From an uncultured Clostridia bacterium (lineage in GTDB: Bacteria > Bacillota > Clostridia > Oscillospirales > Ruminococcaceae), in assembly GCA_947627465.1 (NCBI GenBank), contig CANQWD010000006.1, positions 1 to 64,000 of the forward strand: 64,000 bases of DNA, in the 5' to 3' direction. The notes under the pieces were generated by a model that was not told the DNA's origin, searched no databases, and worked only from the letters and a program-made list of their open reading frames with translations. Shown in pieces: positions 61,344 through 64,000 of the stretch. The translations under genes were made by a program, and so were the position numbers. Every line of letters begins with the position of its first letter. The stretch's first letter is position 1.

Positions 61344-61778
61344 TCAAATTTCGTCAATTGAGAATGTTCTATTTGACAAACCGTGGTAATAGTTCACTGT
61401 TTCTGCGGTGAACTTGTAAACGCAATAGTCATCGTCATCCACACCGTCAGGGTAATATATCTCGCAGCCGTCGCGCCAAAGCATTGCTTTTGTTTCCCGG
61501 TCGGTGCACACCTCGATGTTTCCGGTGAAAAGCGCCCCTGCGTAATCCTTATCGTTGACGTAATATACGCACGCTTTCGGGTTCGCAATAAACTGCTTTA
61601 CGCGCTTTGAACTGTAATTCGTAGAGAAATAATGTGTTTTTATAGGGCGCTTGTCCTCGTCCTCAAATACCAGCATTGCCTTTATTTGAGGAGCGCCGCT
61701 CTTGTTTACCGAGCCTATGTAGGCAACCTTTGATTTTTCTCGCAGTCCGCGTATCTCAGCTATGATTTTTTTGTCCAT
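61344..61778 (-). CDS. Pyridoxamine 5'-phosphate oxidase-fold flavoprotein
   Basis: 144 residues. Split-barrel family member: KVAYIGSVNKSGAPQIKAML, THYFSTNYSSKRVKQFIANP, KACVYYVNDKDYAGALFTG. The start is ATG 61778, about 7 nt after AGGAG. It overlaps the MarR stop by 23 nt, so it is a probable target or effector of that regulator. Confidence 0.85.
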   Translation of the reverse strand: MDKKIIAEIRGLREKSKVAYIGSVNKSGAPQIKAMLVFEDEDKRPIKTHYFSTNYSSKRVKQFIANPKACVYYVNDKDYAGALFTGNIEVCTDRETKAMLWRDGCEIYYPDGVDDDDYCVYKFTAETVNYYHGLSNRTFSIDEI

Positions 61779-62217
61779 TTTCATTCTCCTTTTTGATAAG
61801 ATTTTCAAGAACTTTCCCAAGAGCCTTTTCAAAGGCGAGTATCTCGTCATCGCCGAATCCTCCGTAAAAAATCTCACTCATTTTTGCGGAAACCTCGTCA
61901 TATTTTTCACGCAGAGAACGCGCGTGTTTCGTAAGCTGAATACGCACGGTTCTGCGGTCGGCGGGGTCGAATGCACGCACGATGTGCCCCGATTTTTCCA
62001 ATCGGTCAAGCATACTTGTGAGAGTGGTTTTCGCAAGTCCCGTTTTTTCGGAAAGCTCACGGATGGGAATGTCATCCCTTTCCCAAAGCACAAATAATAT
62101 CCGACCCTGCGCCCCGTTAAACTCGCTTATACCGTGTTCCGAAAGCAGCTTTTCAAATACCCGCCCCTGAATCTGTTTGATTTTTGTGATAAGAAATCCG
62201 CCGTTTGTTTTCTGCAT
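61756..62217 (-). CDS. MarR-family transcriptional regulator (autoregulated)
   Basis: 153 residues. Winged helix with IPIRELSEKTGLAKTTLTSM and LEKSGHIVRAFDPADRRTVR. Start ATG 62217 is preceded by AGGAGGTG; a longer frame would cross the operator. The gene is co-transcribed with the PNPOx-fold gene and lies behind a palindrome covering the promoter. Confidence 0.9.
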   Translation of the reverse strand: MQKTNGGFLITKIKQIQGRVFEKLLSEHGISEFNGAQGRILFVLWERDDIPIRELSEKTGLAKTTLTSMLDRLEKSGHIVRAFDPADRRTVRIQLTKHARSLREKYDEVSAKMSEIFYGGFGDDEILAFEKALGKVLENLIKKENENGQKNHS

Positions 62218-62236
62218 TTCGCACCTCCTACCATAT

Positions 62237-62265
62237 AGTATAGTACTATATAGTACTAATGTCAA
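62237..62265 (-). promoter_or_regulatory. Promoter and operator of the marR-PNPOx pair
   Basis: Minus strand: TTGACA (62260-62265), 17 bp, TATACT (62237-62242). The spacer is almost wholly a perfect 16-bp palindrome AGTACTATATAGTACT (62242-62257), a likely binding site of the encoded MarR. Confidence 0.8.
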
Positions 62266-62388
62266 GCGTTTTCTTAATGTTTCACGCAATTTTCACACAA
62301 AGTTCTTCAAAAAGTTTCTGACGTTGCCTTAAGTTTTCCTTGCGCAGTATTGTTTTAGAAATATTGTCATTTTATACAAAAATTTCTA

Positions 62389-62424
62389 AAATTCAATATA
62401 TTTAATGTGTGAAACATTGAATTT
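62389..62424. repeat. Inverted repeat upstream of glyA
   Basis: AAATTCAAT (62389-62397) and ATTGAATTT (62416-62424) are perfect 9-bp arms 18 bp apart, ending 11 bp before the glyA -35. A regulator site is possible; the sequence does not match a purine box. Confidence 0.35.
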
Positions 62425-62434
62425 CAAAAATCCC

Positions 62435-62463
62435 TTGAAAAAAAGCGTATTTTGCGGTATACT
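62435..62463 (+). promoter_or_regulatory. Promoter of glyA
   Basis: TTGAAA (62435-62440), 17 bp, TATACT (62458-62463). Confidence 0.7.
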
Positions 62464-62500
62464 ATAATACAGAGGTACTACATCTTGAAAGGAGATTATT

Positions 62501-63754
62501 ATGTACAACGATTTGATGGATTCGATAGGTTTTGTGGGCAATTACGATAAAGAGGTTGCCGACGCAATGGGTCTGGAGCTGGAGCGCCAGCAGCGTAACT
62601 TGGAGCTTATTGCGAGCGAGAATATAGTTTCCCCCGCGGTTATGGCGGCAATGGGCAGCGTTCTCACGAACAAGTACGCCGAGGGTTACCCCGGGAGACG
62701 TTATTACGGCGGCTGCGAGGACGTTGATATCGTCGAGAATATCGCGATAGAACGCGCAAAGAAGCTTTTCGGCGCACAGTTCGCGAACGTTCAGGCGCAT
62801 TCGGGCGCACAGGCGAACACGGCGGTTTATGTGGCCCTGCTTCAGCCGGGCGACACCGTTATGGGTATGAGCCTCGATAACGGCGGACATTTAACGCACG
62901 GTTCTCCCGTAAATATTTCGGGCAAGCTCTATAACTTCGTTCCCTACGGCACGAACGACGACGGTTTTATAGATTATGAGGAGCTTTACAAGCAGGCTAA
63001 CAAGTGCAAGCCCAAACTTATCGTTGCGGGTGCGTCCGCTTACCCGAGAGCGATCGACTTTGAGAAACTCTCCTCTATTGCGAGAGCGGTCGGCGCCTAT
63101 CTCATGGTAGACATGGCGCATATCGCGGGACTTGTCGCGGCGGGTCAGCACCAAAGCCCCGTACCCTACGCTGACATCGTTACGACGACCACTCACAAGA
63201 CTTTGAGAGGTCCGCGCGGCGGTCTTATCCTTACAAACAACGAGTATCTCGCGAAGAAGATAAACTCCGCGATTTTCCCCGGAACGCAGGGCGGTCCGCT
63301 TATGCACGTTATCGCGGCGAAAGCCGTTTGCTTCGGCGAGGCGCTGAAGCCCGAGTTCAAGACCTACGGCGAACAGATAGTTAAGAACGCCAAGGCTCTT
63401 GCGGATACTCTGCTTGAAAAAGGCTTTAACCTTGTTTCGGGCGGCACGGACAATCACCTTATGCTCGTTGATTTGAGACCGTTCAACATCACCGGCAAGG
63501 AATTGCAGAACAACCTCGACGACGTTTACATCACCGTAAACAAGAACGCTATCCCCAACGACCCGCAGAAGCCCGCGTTCACAAGCGGCGTTCGCATAGG
63601 CACGCCCGCTGTTACGACGCGCGGTCTTAAAGAGGACGATATGAAAGTTATCGGCGAGTGCATTTACCTTACGGCTAAGGATCACGACGGCAACAAGGAG
63701 AAAGTTCGCGCTATGGTAACGGAGCTTACGAATAAATATCCGCTGTACAAATAA
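62501..63754 (+). CDS. glyA: Serine hydroxymethyltransferase
   Basis: 417 residues. [38 protein letters not shown], the PLP-binding Lys in [14 protein letters not shown], and [15 protein letters not shown]. It interconverts serine and glycine with tetrahydrofolate, feeding one-carbon metabolism. AAAGGAGA precedes the ATG. It ends without a clear terminator. Confidence 0.97.
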   Translation: MYNDLMDSIGFVGNYDKEVADAMGLELERQQRNLELIASENIVSPAVMAAMGSVLTNKYAEGYPGRRYYGGCEDVDIVENIAIERAKKLFGAQFANVQAHSGAQANTAVYVALLQPGDTVMGMSLDNGGHLTHGSPVNISGKLYNFVPYGTNDDGFIDYEELYKQANKCKPKLIVAGASAYPRAIDFEKLSSIARAVGAYLMVDMAHIAGLVAAGQHQSPVPYADIVTTTTHKTLRGPRGGLILTNNEYLAKKINSAIFPGTQGGPLMHVIAAKAVCFGEALKPEFKTYGEQIVKNAKALADTLLEKGFNLVSGGTDNHLMLVDLRPFNITGKELQNNLDDVYITVNKNAIPNDPQKPAFTSGVRIGTPAVTTRGLKEDDMKVIGECIYLTAKDHDGNKEKVRAMVTELTNKYPLYK

Positions 63755-63817
63755 TTGATAATGTGCAATGGATAATTGACAATTTTGGTGTGCGCTTTGC
63801 GCATGTTATTTAAAACT

Positions 63818-64000
63818 ATGAAATATACACGAGAATTTATTGAAGATAAATTTAAACGCGGCGAGCGTTTAAAATTCATCTTCTTTTGGGGGCATAAGCC
63901 GTCGGCGGACGGAAGCATTACAAAATCGTGCTTCAGTCAGTGGTGGGATTGCCGCTTCACGGTTGACGGCGTGGAGTATCACACCGCCGAACAGTATATG
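63818..64000 (+). CDS. NADAR-domain protein (3' end outside window)
   Basis: The first 61 residues are visible: FFWGHKPSADGSITKSCFSQ and FTVDGVEYHTAEQYM are the opening motifs of the NADAR/RibX (YbiA-like) family, N-glycosidases acting on ADP-ribose or riboflavin-related compounds. ATG 63803 is also in frame; neither start has a ribosome site. The small stem TGCGC-TTT-GCGCA lies just before it. The gene continues beyond the window. Confidence 0.8.
   Translation, partial: MKYTREFIEDKFKRGERLKFIFFWGHKPSADGSITKSCFSQWWDCRFTVDGVEYHTAEQYM

Overview
The window looks like a chromosomal segment from an anaerobic Gram-positive gut-type clostridium, probably of the Oscillospiraceae/Ruminococcaceae. The signs are an AddAB (not RecBCD) recombination enzyme, an L10 leader ahead of rplJ-rplL, consensus sigma-A promoters (TTGACA, 17 bp, TATAAT), strong GGAGG ribosome binding sites, AdhE and monomeric [FeFe] hydrogenases, a PdaA-type deacetylase and a DUF815 ATPase. 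The taxon call rests on gene content only.

Layout. 1-4.4 kb (+): the 3' part of a large repeat-rich protein with two degenerate FtsK/EssC-type ATPase domains, then a free-standing HPt protein and an HD-GYP response regulator. 4.5-17.6 kb (-): one long tightly packed operon read from a consensus promoter at 17.7 kb: hisS-like, a shortened PfkB kinase, a Cof-type HAD phosphatase, a possible PD-(D/E)XK protein, addB, addA, a membrane-anchored beta-propeller and an aldose epimerase. 17.9-20.4 kb: a zinc-ribbon membrane protein with 15-residue repeats, a YkgJ-like Cys-cluster protein preceded by a coupled 37-codon ORF, and a MarR regulator. 20.4-28.6 kb (-): the most notable unit, adhE, an APH-fold kinase, a [2Fe-2S] thioredoxin-like protein, a PAS-bearing sensory-type [FeFe] hydrogenase (HydS-like), a SpoIIE/PP2C phosphatase and a catalytic-type [FeFe] hydrogenase. 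A Rex-type operator sits on the -10 box of its promoter. 28.9-32.1 kb (-): LysR, ilvH, ilvB. 32.2-36.9 kb (-): a P-loop kinase, two secreted proteins, a sugar acetyltransferase and rplL-rplJ with their leader. 37-43.8 kb: tandem paralogous membrane proteins (+), lon, ADP-ribosylglycohydrolase and engB (-), an acyltransferase-like membrane protein and crcB. 43.8-54.5 kb (+, one gene -): dus, DUF815 ATPase, BtuF-like lipoprotein, PdaA-like deacetylase (-), DHH phosphoesterase, radical SAM, then ruvC-ruvA-TPR-phosphatase-ruvB and a CPBP protease. 54.5-57.5 kb: a small accessory block with a recombination scar, a PNPOx-fold protein, a GNAT enzyme, a WapI-like protein, a Cys-rich protein and a Nudix fusion. 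57.5-64 kb: a repeated promoter region, tex, a membrane-anchored protein with a toxin-like C-terminal domain, tRNA-Ser(UGA), a PNPOx-MarR pair with a clear operator, glyA and the start of a NADAR gene.

How it fits together. The hydrogenase/adhE operon joins the two ways a fermenter can dispose of reductant (H2 and ethanol) to a possible H2- or redox-sensing module with its own kinase and phosphatase, under apparent NADH/NAD control by Rex. DNA repair functions (AddAB, RuvABC) and protein quality control (Lon) make up much of the rest. The region between ruvB and tex carries the signs of gene turnover.
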